Position numbers and translations under genes: made by a program. A stretch of DNA of 64,000 nt from Phycisphaera sp. (lineage in GTDB: Bacteria; Planctomycetota; Phycisphaerae; Phycisphaerales; UBA1924). How positions within the stretch are numbered: the stretch's first letter is position 1; each line of letters opens with the position of its first letter. The DNA is taken from assembly GCA_025916675.1 (NCBI GenBank), contig CP098402.1, forward strand, positions 3,095,205 to 3,159,204, given 5' to 3'. This document shows positions 50,363 through 60,220 of the stretch, in pieces. Under the pieces are notes generated by a model. It was not told the origin of the DNA, did no database searches, and was given only the letters and a program-made list of their open reading frames with translations.

Positions 50363-51573
50363 AGGGCGCACATCAGCCGAACGCCCACGGGCAGGGCGTC
50401 GTCGTTGAAGTCGAATCCCGGCTGGTGCAGCAGCGGCACCGTGTCGGGGTCGGCACCCCGCGGCAACAACCCGAGCAGGAAGAAGCACGCGGGCACGTGG
50501 CGGCTGTAATAACTGAAGTCCTCGCCACCCATGCTGGCCTCGGGCACGATCTCGACGGCGTCGTCGCCCAGCGTCTGGCGCGCAACAGCGAGCATGTGGT
50601 CGGCGCATTGCGAGTCGTTGGTCGTGACGGGGTAGCCGGGCAGCCAGTCGACCTCGGCGGTGCAGCCGTGGGCGGCGGCGGTCGATTCGACGACCTGGCG
50701 GAAGCGGTCGGCGAGCAGTGCTCGCGTGTCGTCGGTCAACGCGCGGACGGTGCCGACGATGCGGGCGCTGTCGGGGATGATGTTGTTGGCCGTGCCGGCC
50801 TCGAACTGGCCAACGGTGATCACGCCGGCGTCGTTGGGATTCACCGCTCGCGACGCGATGGTCTGGAGCGCCATCACGACGGCGCTGGCCGCAACGATCG
50901 GATCCTTGGCTAGGTGAGGCATGGCCGCGTGCCCGCCTCGGCCCACGATGCGCACGTCGAAGTCGTCGGTGCTCGCCATCATCGGCCCGGGACGTGTGCC
51001 GACCTTGCCCAGCGGCATGCGAGGCCAGCCGTGCAAGCCGAAGATGCGCGTGACCGGCTCGCCCAGTCCGCCGCCTTCGGCACCCTTGAGCACGCCCTGG
51101 TCGCACATGACCTCCGCGCCGCCGCCGTCTTCCTCGGCCGGCTGGAAGAGGAACAGCACGTTGTTTGATCGTTCTTCGACTTGCGAAAGGGCGCGTGCGG
51201 CACCGAGCAGGATGGCCGTGTGGCCATCGTGGCCGCAGGCATGCATCACGCCGGGCTTCGTCGATGCGTACGGCTTGCCGGTGCTCTCGGTGATGGGTAA
51301 TGCGTCGATATCGCCCCGAAGCGCGATCGTCGTGCGCGTGGGATTGGTCGCGGGCAGGTAGGCGATGATGCCGGTGCCGTTGGTGGCCAGACCGGTCTTG
51401 AGTTCCAGCCCCAGCTCGCGCAGCTCGGCCTCGATGCGCTTGGCGGTTGCGTGCTCGTTGTTGCTCAGCTCGGGGTTCTTATGGAACTCACGGCGCAGCC
51501 CGGTTAACCGGGGCAGGTCGGCCTTGATCAATTGCGAGATGGTCTGGGAAGCCGGCATGGAAGTGGTCGTCAT
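50350..51573 (-). CDS. M20-family amidohydrolase
   Basis: A dinuclear metallo-hydrolase of the M20 aminoacylase/hippurate-hydrolase group (407 residues), which removes acyl groups from amino acids or related compounds. Motifs: REFHKNPELSNNE, ALRGDIDALPI, HACGHDGHTAILLGAA (metal ligands), FQPAEEDGGGAEVM (catalytic Glu pair) and ASMGGEDFSYY (C-terminal ligand), with the dimerisation domain between. Natural substrate unknown. It overlaps the ROK gene by ATGA and is last of an ispE-ROK-M20 operon. The 3' end runs into a dockerin remnant. Confidence 0.9.
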   Translation of the reverse strand: MTTTSMPASQTISQLIKADLPRLTGLRREFHKNPELSNNEHATAKRIEAELRELGLELKTGLATNGTGIIAYLPATNPTRTTIALRGDIDALPITESTGKPYASTKPGVMHACGHDGHTAILLGAARALSQVEERSNNVLFLFQPAEEDGGGAEVMCDQGVLKGAEGGGLGEPVTRIFGLHGWPRMPLGKVGTRPGPMMASTDDFDVRIVGRGGHAAMPHLAKDPIVAASAVVMALQTIASRAVNPNDAGVITVGQFEAGTANNIIPDSARIVGTVRALTDDTRALLADRFRQVVESTAAAHGCTAEVDWLPGYPVTTNDSQCADHMLAVARQTLGDDAVEIVPEASMGGEDFSYYSRHVPACFFLLGLLPRGADPDTVPLLHQPGFDFNDDALPVGVRLMCALATA

Positions 51574-52502
51574 CGGGCCATTGTACGGGCGGCGAACAGG
51601 GCCGCGCCGATGAGCCCGGCGTCGTCGCCGAACACGCTCTGGCGGACCGAGAGCGGGCGGCCAGGCGGGAAGGCGTCGGCGTTGGCGGCCCGGCCCACAA
51701 CCTGAGCGACCGCCGGCCCGATGGCCTCGACCAGCGCGCCGCCCACCACGACAACACTCGGCCCGAGCATGGCGCATGAACTGGCTGCGGCCGAGCCGAC
51801 GAGGCGCAGGGCGTGGTCGACCACCGACACGCACAGGTCGTCGCCCTGGCGGTAGGCGTCGGCGATGGCTTGGGGGGTTGCCTCTTTCACAGAGCTGGCC
51901 CGACCATCGGCCATGCCCTGCCGCACGGCTTCGACGATCGCCCGGCGGGAGCAGCACTGCTCGACCGTTCGCGCGTCCGGCGGGCCGTCGGCGTTGATGA
52001 TGATGTGCCCCGCCTCGACCGCGACACCGTCGATCCCAAGGTAGACCTCGCCGCCCAGCACCGCCCCACCGCCCACGCCGGTGCCGATCCACAGCGCGAT
52101 CATGTCCGATTCACCGCGCGCCGCTCCAAGGCGTTGCTCGGCCAGCGCGGCCGCGTTCACGTCGTTGATGAGCACCGCCGGCACACCCAGGTGCTCGCGC
52201 ACCATTTCTCCCAGCGGCACGTCTCTCCAGCCGAGGTTGATCGCGGCGGTGATCGAGTTGCCGACGACCGGGCCGGGTACGCCCAGGCCGACGGCCGGTG
52301 GGAGCGCAACACCCGCATCCTCGCAGGCACGCGTGACGGCTCTCGCGATGGCTCGGGCCGCCTGGTCGGGATCCTTGGGTGTCGCCTGCTTGTTGCGGGC
52401 GATGACATTGCCCCGGCCATCGACAATACCCGCGCGTAAGCCCGTAGCGCCGACGTCGACACCCACCAGGACGGAATCGGTTTGATCGGGTGATGTCGTC
52501 AT
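51570..52502 (-). CDS. ROK-family sugar kinase-like protein
   Basis: A 310-residue ROK protein, usually glucokinase or another hexose kinase. It has the phosphate-binding start VLVGVDVGATGLRAGIVD, PGPV, the catalytic Asp in LINDVNAAALAE, IGTGVGGGAVLGG and EAGHIIIN. The usual zinc-binding stretch CxCGxxGCxE before the EaYaSG helix is missing: after GHIIINADGP comes PDARTVEQCCSRRAIVEAV. It may be a kinase without structural zinc, or changed in specificity. It is coupled to ispE upstream (overlapping TGATG) and to the M20 gene downstream (ATGA). Confidence 0.85.
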   Translation of the reverse strand: MTTSPDQTDSVLVGVDVGATGLRAGIVDGRGNVIARNKQATPKDPDQAARAIARAVTRACEDAGVALPPAVGLGVPGPVVGNSITAAINLGWRDVPLGEMVREHLGVPAVLINDVNAAALAEQRLGAARGESDMIALWIGTGVGGGAVLGGEVYLGIDGVAVEAGHIIINADGPPDARTVEQCCSRRAIVEAVRQGMADGRASSVKEATPQAIADAYRQGDDLCVSVVDHALRLVGSAAASSCAMLGPSVVVVGGALVEAIGPAVAQVVGRAANADAFPPGRPLSVRQSVFGDDAGLIGAALFAARTMAR

Positions 52503-53377
52503 CAGATCAGGTGTGCACTCAACGTAGTAACCTCATGCGATGCCGCGTGCGAACCGACGGCGAACAGGGTCGATCCGCTGCCGGTGACGTGGACCGGGGC
52601 CTCCCAGCCATGAACCAGATCACTGCGCAGCTTTTTCAATTCGGGTCGCACCGCCTCCGCTGCCGGCGCGAGATCATTGAACAACGCCGCAACCCTTGGT
52701 GATTGCATCGCCAGCGACCGTACTTCCGCTTCTCGCAACGGCCCGGGTTGGAGGCTATCGAACGCCTTGTAGACCTCGCCCGTCGCGCAACCAAACGTAG
52801 GAATCGCCAGCGTCACCTCGAACCCGTCGGCGGGGCTGGCCAATCGCTCGATGGTCTCCCCAAACCCGCTCACGATCGCCGGCCTCGGCTGGGCGTCCAG
52901 GCTCGGGTCGGTATCGCCGATGAAGAAGGCGATGTCGCTGCCCAGCGTCATGGCTAGCTCACGGAGTTTTGTGGGGCCGTGATTCAGGCCCAGCAACGCA
53001 TCGCCCGCGCGCAGCACGGCCGCCGCGTCGCTGCTGCCACCGCCCAGCCCACCACCGTCCGGGATCCGCTTCCGGATCGTGATCCGCAGCGGCGCCTTCT
53101 CGTCGAGCAGCAATGCCGCCCGATACGCCAGATCCTTCTCCGCCGGCCACGCCAGCGCCCCGCCCGCAAGCACCTGTGCATCGTCGGCCCATCGCGCGTC
53201 AAGCGCCGGCCCGTTGAGCGACCGATCGACGTCGACGGTCACGTCATCGTGCAGGTCGATCGCGTGCATCCACGAGCAGATGCGGTGCCAGCCCTTCCTG
53301 GGCCCATCGCGCTCCGGCGGCGCGACGGCCAACGCCAGGTTCAGCTTCGCGAAGGCTCGGAGCCTGAGGGAGTCCAT
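52502..53377 (-). CDS. ispE: 4-diphosphocytidyl-2-C-methylerythritol kinase
   Basis: A GHMP-family kinase of the non-mevalonate isoprenoid pathway. The 291 residues show AFAKLNLALAV at the start, HRICSWMHAIDL, the ATP-binding IPDGGGLGGGSSDAAAVLR, MTLGSDIAFFIG and a C-terminal VHVTGSGSTLFAVG motif. The start at 53377 was chosen because conserved sequence begins there; an in-frame start at 53416 would add 13 residues. First gene of a translationally linked set with ROK and M20 genes. No other isoprenoid gene is near. Confidence 0.92.
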   Translation of the reverse strand: MDSLRLRAFAKLNLALAVAPPERDGPRKGWHRICSWMHAIDLHDDVTVDVDRSLNGPALDARWADDAQVLAGGALAWPAEKDLAYRAALLLDEKAPLRITIRKRIPDGGGLGGGSSDAAAVLRAGDALLGLNHGPTKLRELAMTLGSDIAFFIGDTDPSLDAQPRPAIVSGFGETIERLASPADGFEVTLAIPTFGCATGEVYKAFDSLQPGPLREAEVRSLAMQSPRVAALFNDLAPAAEAVRPELKKLRSDLVHGWEAPVHVTGSGSTLFAVGSHAASHEVTTLSAHLI

Positions 53378-53469
53378 CGTGAACCCTATCGGCCATTCCG
53401 CGTCATCGACGGGCAAGCCGTGGTACCCGCGGAACGATCATCTGGCCTCCCACGTCCGTACCATCGGCT

Positions 53470-54621
53470 ATGGCACACGTCGGCGACCTGCTCAACGCTC
53501 TGGAGTCCTTCGCACCCCTCCGCTACGCCGGAAGCTGGGACAACGTCGGCCTCATCGTCGGCTCGCGCACGCAGGCCCTCTCGGGGCCGGTGCTGCTGAC
53601 CATCGACCTGGCCCCCGGCGTGCTCGAAGAGGCCAAGGCCGCGGGCGCGTCGGCCATCCTGGCGTACCACCCGCCCATCTTCCACCCCATCAAGAGCCTG
53701 ACCGACGACACGGCCATGGGCGCGATGCTGCTGCAGGCCGTGAGGACGGGCATGGCGGTGGTGAGCCCCCACAGCAGCCTCGATGCGGCACCCGGCGGCA
53801 TGACCGACTGGCTGTGCGAGGCCATCAGCGGCTCGAAGACCGAGGGCAGCATCGCCGGCGACGTCCGAGCCTTGACCCCCCACCTGGAGCGGCCGGGCAG
53901 CCGCGAGATCAAGATCGTCACCTTCGTGCCCCACAAGGACGCCGACCAGGTTCGCAACGCCCTGGCCAGCGCCGGCGCCGGCATCATCGGGGCCTATACC
54001 GCCTGCTCGTTTGGCGTTGAAGGCAAGGGAACCTTCTTCGCCGAGGACGAGGCCAACCCCGTCGTCGGCGAGATCGGCCAGCTCGAGCGTGTCGAAGAGC
54101 TGAGATTAGAAATGGTCTGCTCGAAGGCCGCCTTGCCCATCGCGATGGAGACCCTCCGGCAGTTCCACCCTTATGAAGAGCCCGCGGTCGACCTGTACGA
54201 ACTACTCCCCGAACCCGTGCGCCACGCCGGTGCGGGCAGGCGATTGGTGCTCGACCGCCCCGCCACACCCGCCGAGATCGCCGACCGGCTGAAGACCTTC
54301 CTGGGCATCCCGGCCGTCAAGGTGGCGGCCGTCGACGGCGATGTAAACAAGCCCGTGCGAACGGTGGGCGTCATCCCCGGCGCGGGCGCGTCGCTGCGCC
54401 CCGCGGCCCTGGCCTCGGGCTGCGAGCTGTTCGTCACCGGCGAGATGACCCACCACGAGGCCCTCGAACTCCTTCGAAAAGACTGCGGCGTGCTGCTGGC
54501 CGGCCACACCAACACCGAGCGCGGCTACCTCCCACGCCTGCGTGACCGGCTGGTCGATCTGATGCCCGAGATCGAGTGCGTGGTGTCGACGCGGGATCGG
54601 ACGCCGTTTACGTGGATGTGA
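53470..54621 (+). CDS. NIF3/YbgI-family dimetal-binding protein
   Basis: A 383-residue member of the NIF3 family, toroidal hexamers with two metal ions, of uncertain function. The N-terminal half carries DNVGLIVGS, AYHPPIFHPIKSL and PHSSLDAAPGGMTDWL (family HHPxIF and HTNLDxaxGGxND). The C-terminal half has VTGEMTHHEALEL and HTNTERGYLP with metal-binding His/Glu. A central insert of about 110 residues (KIVTFVPHKDADQVRNAL) is the PII/CutA1-like domain seen in longer members. The first metal His of HHP is Tyr here. Divergent from ispE with 92 bp between starts. Confidence 0.87.
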   Translation: MAHVGDLLNALESFAPLRYAGSWDNVGLIVGSRTQALSGPVLLTIDLAPGVLEEAKAAGASAILAYHPPIFHPIKSLTDDTAMGAMLLQAVRTGMAVVSPHSSLDAAPGGMTDWLCEAISGSKTEGSIAGDVRALTPHLERPGSREIKIVTFVPHKDADQVRNALASAGAGIIGAYTACSFGVEGKGTFFAEDEANPVVGEIGQLERVEELRLEMVCSKAALPIAMETLRQFHPYEEPAVDLYELLPEPVRHAGAGRRLVLDRPATPAEIADRLKTFLGIPAVKVAAVDGDVNKPVRTVGVIPGAGASLRPAALASGCELFVTGEMTHHEALELLRKDCGVLLAGHTNTERGYLPRLRDRLVDLMPEIECVVSTRDRTPFTWM

Positions 54622-54797
54622 GGTCTGGTCACCAGCCACCTACTACCGAGCGTATTCAAACATCGGCGGAATCGACCGCTCCCGAATCCAAGCAATCACA
54701 TGGACGGACTCATTGAGCCCGTGGGGGTTTCTAGCGAACAGTTTTTTGATAGCCAGGCTCACGTTGTTCTGCCCAACAGAAGACGAAGGGAACATCA

Positions 54798-56204
54798 ATG
54801 GGCTCTGCGATCACGTACACAGCACGAGCTGGGTTCTTTGCCACGGGCATCGCCACGGCGATGATGGGCGCGTACCACCTCTACCTCCCAACGCACATGC
54901 AGTGGGATGCCGGGCTCGACGGGGTTCCCGGCATGATCCGGTGGGGCGTCCTTGCGATCAACTCCGACTTCAGCTTTCTCCTTATGTTCATGGGCCTGCT
55001 CGCGTGCGTCCAAGCGATCGGGTCGCCACCACGTTCGGCTAGCGAACGCATCTCGATCTACATGCTGGCGGCATTCTGGCTCTGGCACCAGATCTATCTG
55101 CGCACCCATGCCATGCCGATTCCCGATTCGCTCAGCACGCTGCGAGCGGCGCTCGAAACGTTCGGAATCGTGATATTGGTTGGGGCGGCTATCTGTCCCA
55201 CGGTCCTCATCGTGAAGTCGCAGGAGTCGCTGCACGTGAAGAAGCGATGGATCCTGGCTTCCGGGCTGCTTGCCGGATCTGTTGCCATGGGCGTCGTCGT
55301 TGCTGTTGTGCTCTGGTCGATGCCGACCATGAAGGCATCATCACAAGCCGATACTCCGAAGATGGCTATCGACCCGGCTGAGACCGATGCGGATCGACTC
55401 GGGGTCGCGTCGCTCGCGGATCTGTCCCCTTCAACATCGTTTCGGGTATTCAAGCAGGCGACATCGGTTACCGATGAGCAGTACCTGTCCGCGTGGCCCC
55501 GGATCGGCGAGGAGTTGGTACGCGCCGAGCAGATCGACCCGGCTTCTGAGGACGCGGCGTTGCTCAACGTACATGCCCGTTACCTCATGCGGTCCGGAGA
55601 CTTGGCCGCGGCAAATCGGGTGATCAATCGAGCGATCGAGCTGGATTCGGAGCACGCGCTGCACCACTTGCAAGCCGGAATGATCGGGATCGGGTTGATG
55701 GACGCAGAGCAATCTCCCATGAAACGGTGGTCGCTCTCGACCCGGACGCTGACCGCGATGGAGGCCGCACTCAGGCTCGATCCGTCGCTGTTAGCGGCGC
55801 GTCTCTATCTCGTATACTCGCTCGAACTGGCCCCGCCGGGATTCGGTGGTGATCGTGAGCGAGCGATGGAACTGCTGGACGAGGCGATCGAGAGTGGTAC
55901 TGCGGAGTTCATTCCAGTGCGTGCGCGATTTCGATTCGGGCGGGGGGAGTACCAGGCTGGGTTGGCGGACGCGCGGCAGGCTATCGCGGAGGGCGTGTAT
56001 CACCCCGGAACGTTCACCCTTGCATCGACCCAGGCGTTGGAAGCCGGAGATAGCGAAGACGCGTTTCGTTTCGCGTCGTTTGCCGTCAGGATGGAACCAG
56101 ACAATACCGAGAACTGGCGTGCGCTCGCCGTTGTCCTGGCTTCGCAGGGAGATCAGGCTCGTGCTGATAGCGTTGAAGAATTCATCCAGGAAGCAACAAA
56201 GTAA
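54798..56204 (+). CDS. TPR-containing membrane protein, function unknown
   Basis: A 468-residue protein. Four or five membrane helices occupy residues 10-185 (for example FFATGIATAMMGAYHLYL, SFLLMFMGLLACVQAIG, RWILASGLLAGSVAMGVVV). The C-terminal 260 residues are soluble and made of TPR-like helix pairs (ALLNVHARYLMRSGDLAAANRVINRAIELD, ALRLDPSLLAARLYLVYSLE, AFRFASFAVRMEPD). It resembles membrane TPR proteins that assemble envelope complexes. Base composition is lower in GC than the neighbours, compatible with recent transfer. No operon partners. GGGAACATCA precedes ATG 54798. Confidence 0.65.
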   Translation: MGSAITYTARAGFFATGIATAMMGAYHLYLPTHMQWDAGLDGVPGMIRWGVLAINSDFSFLLMFMGLLACVQAIGSPPRSASERISIYMLAAFWLWHQIYLRTHAMPIPDSLSTLRAALETFGIVILVGAAICPTVLIVKSQESLHVKKRWILASGLLAGSVAMGVVVAVVLWSMPTMKASSQADTPKMAIDPAETDADRLGVASLADLSPSTSFRVFKQATSVTDEQYLSAWPRIGEELVRAEQIDPASEDAALLNVHARYLMRSGDLAAANRVINRAIELDSEHALHHLQAGMIGIGLMDAEQSPMKRWSLSTRTLTAMEAALRLDPSLLAARLYLVYSLELAPPGFGGDRERAMELLDEAIESGTAEFIPVRARFRFGRGEYQAGLADARQAIAEGVYHPGTFTLASTQALEAGDSEDAFRFASFAVRMEPDNTENWRALAVVLASQGDQARADSVEEFIQEATK

Positions 56205-56526
56205 GCAGCCGAAACCGTGAAGGTGGGTTTGTCCCCGATCAAGGTGGTGTTCTGGGGCTGGTCGACAAGAAACAGCCCCGCGCCGTGATCACCACGACGC
56301 GGGGCCGGTGCAGGGGGATGCGGCCACTGCTGCCCAGCCGGGGGCCCACACGGGCCCGGGTTTCGGCTGGGCACGGCCAAAGGCCGATGGCCGAACACCA
56401 GAAATGTCCATTGCACGACGTAGTTTGCCAAGCCTTGTCAGCCTTGTTTGATCGGCTGGGCGGGTCCACGAGCGGCACGACCCGTCCAGTCGGTGCCGGC
56501 GGCGGGCGGTTCTGGTACGATGGCCG
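56205..56526. other. Gene-free hairpin-rich spacer before coaD
   Basis: A 322-bp stretch without a credible gene. Its central half (56254-56386) is packed with inverted repeats, described as a separate feature. From 56387 to 56526 I find no structure beyond a GCGGGTCCACGAGC stretch near coaD. Confidence 0.5.
56254..56386. ncRNA. Candidate structured RNA with mutually exclusive hairpins
   Basis: Four inverted repeats lie in 133 bp. GGGGCTG (56254-56260) pairs with CAGCCCC (56273-56279); GCCCCGCG (56275-56282) pairs with CGCGGGGC (56298-56305), and these two share bases so only one can form. TGCCCAGCCG (56331-56340) pairs with CGGCTGGGCA (56364-56373) around an inner GGGCCC-ACAC-GGGCCC stem. 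CGGCC (56374-56378) pairs with GGCCG (56382-56386). Competing stems are a sign of a regulatory RNA, but the strand, promoter and ends are unknown and no known family is recognised. It could instead be an extragenic palindrome cluster. Confidence 0.4.
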
Positions 56527-57093
56527 ATGCCAGGCCCCCACGTCGCGATCTACCCGGGCTCGTTTGATCCGATAACTTTCGGGCACCTCGACGTCATCCG
56601 CCGCGGCCGGACGCTGTTCGACGAGCTGATCGTCGCCATCGGGAACAACCCGAGCAAGCCCCAACTCTTCACCGCCGAGGAGCGTGCGGGCATGGCCCGG
56701 GACCTGGTCGAGGAGTTATGCGCCAACGAGCCCCAGCACGGGCCGGTGCGCGTCGAGGTGTTCACGGGGCTCACCGTCGACTTCGCCGTCTCGAAGGGTG
56801 CGGCCGCCCTGCTGCGGGGCGTGCGGAACCTGTCGGACCTCCAGTATGAAGTCCAACAGGCGGTGACCAACCGGCAGCTCGCGGGGCTCGAGACGGCCTT
56901 TATGGTGTCGGGCGAGAGCTTCGCATACATCAGCAGCAGCCTGATCAAGCAGATCGCCGCGATGGGCAAGGACCCCGACGTGCTGCGGAGCATGGTGCCC
57001 GAGGCGGTGATCGAGGCCATGTGGGCCAAGCGTGACGACCCACTGCTGGCACGCCTGCGGGCCGACCACGACCCGGCCAATGGCGAGGGCTGA
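56527..57093 (+). CDS. coaD: Pantetheine-phosphate adenylyltransferase
   Basis: The fourth step of coenzyme A synthesis: 4'-phosphopantetheine plus ATP gives dephospho-CoA. The 188 residues have IYPGSFDPITFGHLDVIRR with the nucleotidyltransferase TxGH motif, NPSKPQLFTAEER, the LLRGVRNLSDLQYE segment (Arg-Asn-x-x-D) and the C-terminal AYISSSLIKQIAAMGKD with ISSSxV-type motif. About 25 residues longer than the usual 160, all at the C-terminus. ATG 56527 has no strong ribosome site. Confidence 0.94.
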   Translation: MPGPHVAIYPGSFDPITFGHLDVIRRGRTLFDELIVAIGNNPSKPQLFTAEERAGMARDLVEELCANEPQHGPVRVEVFTGLTVDFAVSKGAAALLRGVRNLSDLQYEVQQAVTNRQLAGLETAFMVSGESFAYISSSLIKQIAAMGKDPDVLRSMVPEAVIEAMWAKRDDPLLARLRADHDPANGEG

Positions 57094-57215
57094 GGCAGGC
57101 CCGATTCTGGCATTGGGGGAATCTGTCTGCCCTGGCGCGCTCCAGGGCCGCGCAAGGCAGATGGTCGGGCTCCCCGCTTGATCGGGGCCGTGGCGCGACC
57201 GACCATTCACCAACG

Positions 57216-58049
57216 ATGCCCGACCGGCCCAGCAGCTTGAGAATAAGCGGTCTCCGCCGATGGCTGGTCATTGGCGCCCTCTCGCTCGTCGCGATGCTCA
57301 CGCTGGCGGTGGTCGTTGCGTACTCGCTGGTCGAGCAGGCCCCCGCGTGGTGGCGGACCGTCAAGACCGAAGACCCCCGCACCGAACAGACCGCCGTCGC
57401 CATCGAGAACGGCCTGTGGAACGCGCTCTACCAGCGGCGCGAGCCGGGCAGAGAACGCTGGCACATGTGGATCAGCGCCAACGACTCGAATGCCTGGCTC
57501 AACACGACGATGCGCGACTGGGTGGCCTCGCAGTGGGAACTCGTCGGCTGGCCGCAAGAGCTCGAGCAAGTCCAGGTCGAGTTCATGGACGGCGCGATCG
57601 CCATCGGCCTGCGCGTGCGCATGCCCGATGGCGTGCGCTACGTATCGGCTGTGGTCGAGCCGATCATCGACCCCGATGGCGCGCTGTGGCTGCCCGCCCG
57701 CACCGTGAGCGTGGGCCGCCTGACCCTGCCCGCGGGCGTGTTCCTCGACTACCTCCGCCGGAACCGGGAGGAGTACGTGCCGCCCGCGCTGCTGACGCTC
57801 CCCGAGACCGAGGCCATCTTCCTCGCGCTCGAGGGCAAGGCCCCGCTCATCGAGAACGCCTCGCAGTCTCTTGGTGATGGCCGCCGCGTGCGGATGATCG
57901 CGATGCGGCCGGTGGGCGCCCGCCTCGAATTCTGGTGCATGACCACGCTGGACGAGCCCGGCGAGGGCGGCGGCGACAAGGACCTGCGACGCGTGCGGGC
58001 CCAGAGCCCGGCGATGGCCGCCGAACGCGATGGCCAAGGCCCCGGCTGA
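57216..58049 (+). CDS. Single-span membrane protein, function unknown
   Basis: A 277-residue protein. Basic N-terminus, one membrane helix (VIGALSLVAMLTLAVVVAYSLV, 18-39), then an extracytoplasmic domain with a helix QTAVAIENGLWNALYQRR and strands VQVEFMDGAIAIGLRVRM, RLTLPAGVFLDYLRR and LIENASQSLGDGRRVRMIAM. The order resembles DUF-type membrane-anchored lipid or cell-envelope proteins, but I do not recognise a family. A 25-bp gap separates it from lysS, so it may be in that transcript. Confidence 0.65.
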   Translation: MPDRPSSLRISGLRRWLVIGALSLVAMLTLAVVVAYSLVEQAPAWWRTVKTEDPRTEQTAVAIENGLWNALYQRREPGRERWHMWISANDSNAWLNTTMRDWVASQWELVGWPQELEQVQVEFMDGAIAIGLRVRMPDGVRYVSAVVEPIIDPDGALWLPARTVSVGRLTLPAGVFLDYLRRNREEYVPPALLTLPETEAIFLALEGKAPLIENASQSLGDGRRVRMIAMRPVGARLEFWCMTTLDEPGEGGGDKDLRRVRAQSPAMAAERDGQGPG

Positions 58050-58074
58050 GCCGCTTCCCCTACAGTCTTGGCTC

Positions 58075-59691
<1,617 letters not shown>

Positions 59692-59695
59692 GAAC

Positions 59696-60208
59696 GTGCG
59701 CTATTACCCTTGGAGGAGTGTCGAGTGGTTGACGCGACTGCGCGACGACCGTTCATCCGTTGAGGCAGAATTTCTCGATGGCGTAGGTTATCCGCTACCC
59801 TGGTGTGAATCGGTGGCTACTGCAGAACTCGAATCTATTGCCTGGATGCTCTGTGGTCGTGCTCGGGCAAATCCGCCCACGATCAACATTCGTGTTGCTC
59901 TCGAAAGCGTGTGGGAACACATGCCTAAGCAAGCCCTACGCGATCGTTGGGATCATGATGGACTAACCGAACGCATCGGCGAAGTGGTCTCGATGCATCG
60001 AATTCCCACTGATTGCGACGTCTTGTTGATTCCGGATTCAACGATGCTCAGAGAAGATGTCGGAGGCCCAATGGCGCTGCGCACGCGCATGAAGACAGTC
60101 GTAGACAGCATGTTTTGGGGCGAAGGAACCTGGGTCATCGATGCGAAGTGCCACTGGGTCCTCGTCGCGCGTCACGAATGGAAGCCTGAGTACTGGGAAT
60201 TCGACTAG
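59696..60208 (+). CDS. Hypothetical protein of lower GC content
   Basis: A 170-residue protein without a recognised family, signal peptide or membrane span. It is Trp-rich (about nine Trp), with segments such as RYYPWRSVEWLTRLRDD, WEHMPKQALRDRWDHDGLTE and WVIDAKCHWVLVARHEWKPEYWEFD at the end. GTG start 59696, 4 bp after lysS, without a clear ribosome site. Base composition is visibly lower in GC than both neighbours, suggesting a recent arrival. It could be an immunity-like or effector-like small protein, but nothing in the sequence says so. Confidence 0.6.
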   Translation: MRYYPWRSVEWLTRLRDDRSSVEAEFLDGVGYPLPWCESVATAELESIAWMLCGRARANPPTINIRVALESVWEHMPKQALRDRWDHDGLTERIGEVVSMHRIPTDCDVLLIPDSTMLREDVGGPMALRTRMKTVVDSMFWGEGTWVIDAKCHWVLVARHEWKPEYWEFD

Positions 60209-60220
60209 CTGCCACACGCC

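Noticed and set aside
56254-56386. SRP RNA, tmRNA, RNase P RNA or cobalamin riboswitch in the hairpin-rich spacer
   Set aside because: I looked for the GGAAGG-type SRP loop, the RNase P P4 core, the tmRNA ends and the B12 box; only the short GCCACTG fragment occurs, which is not enough.
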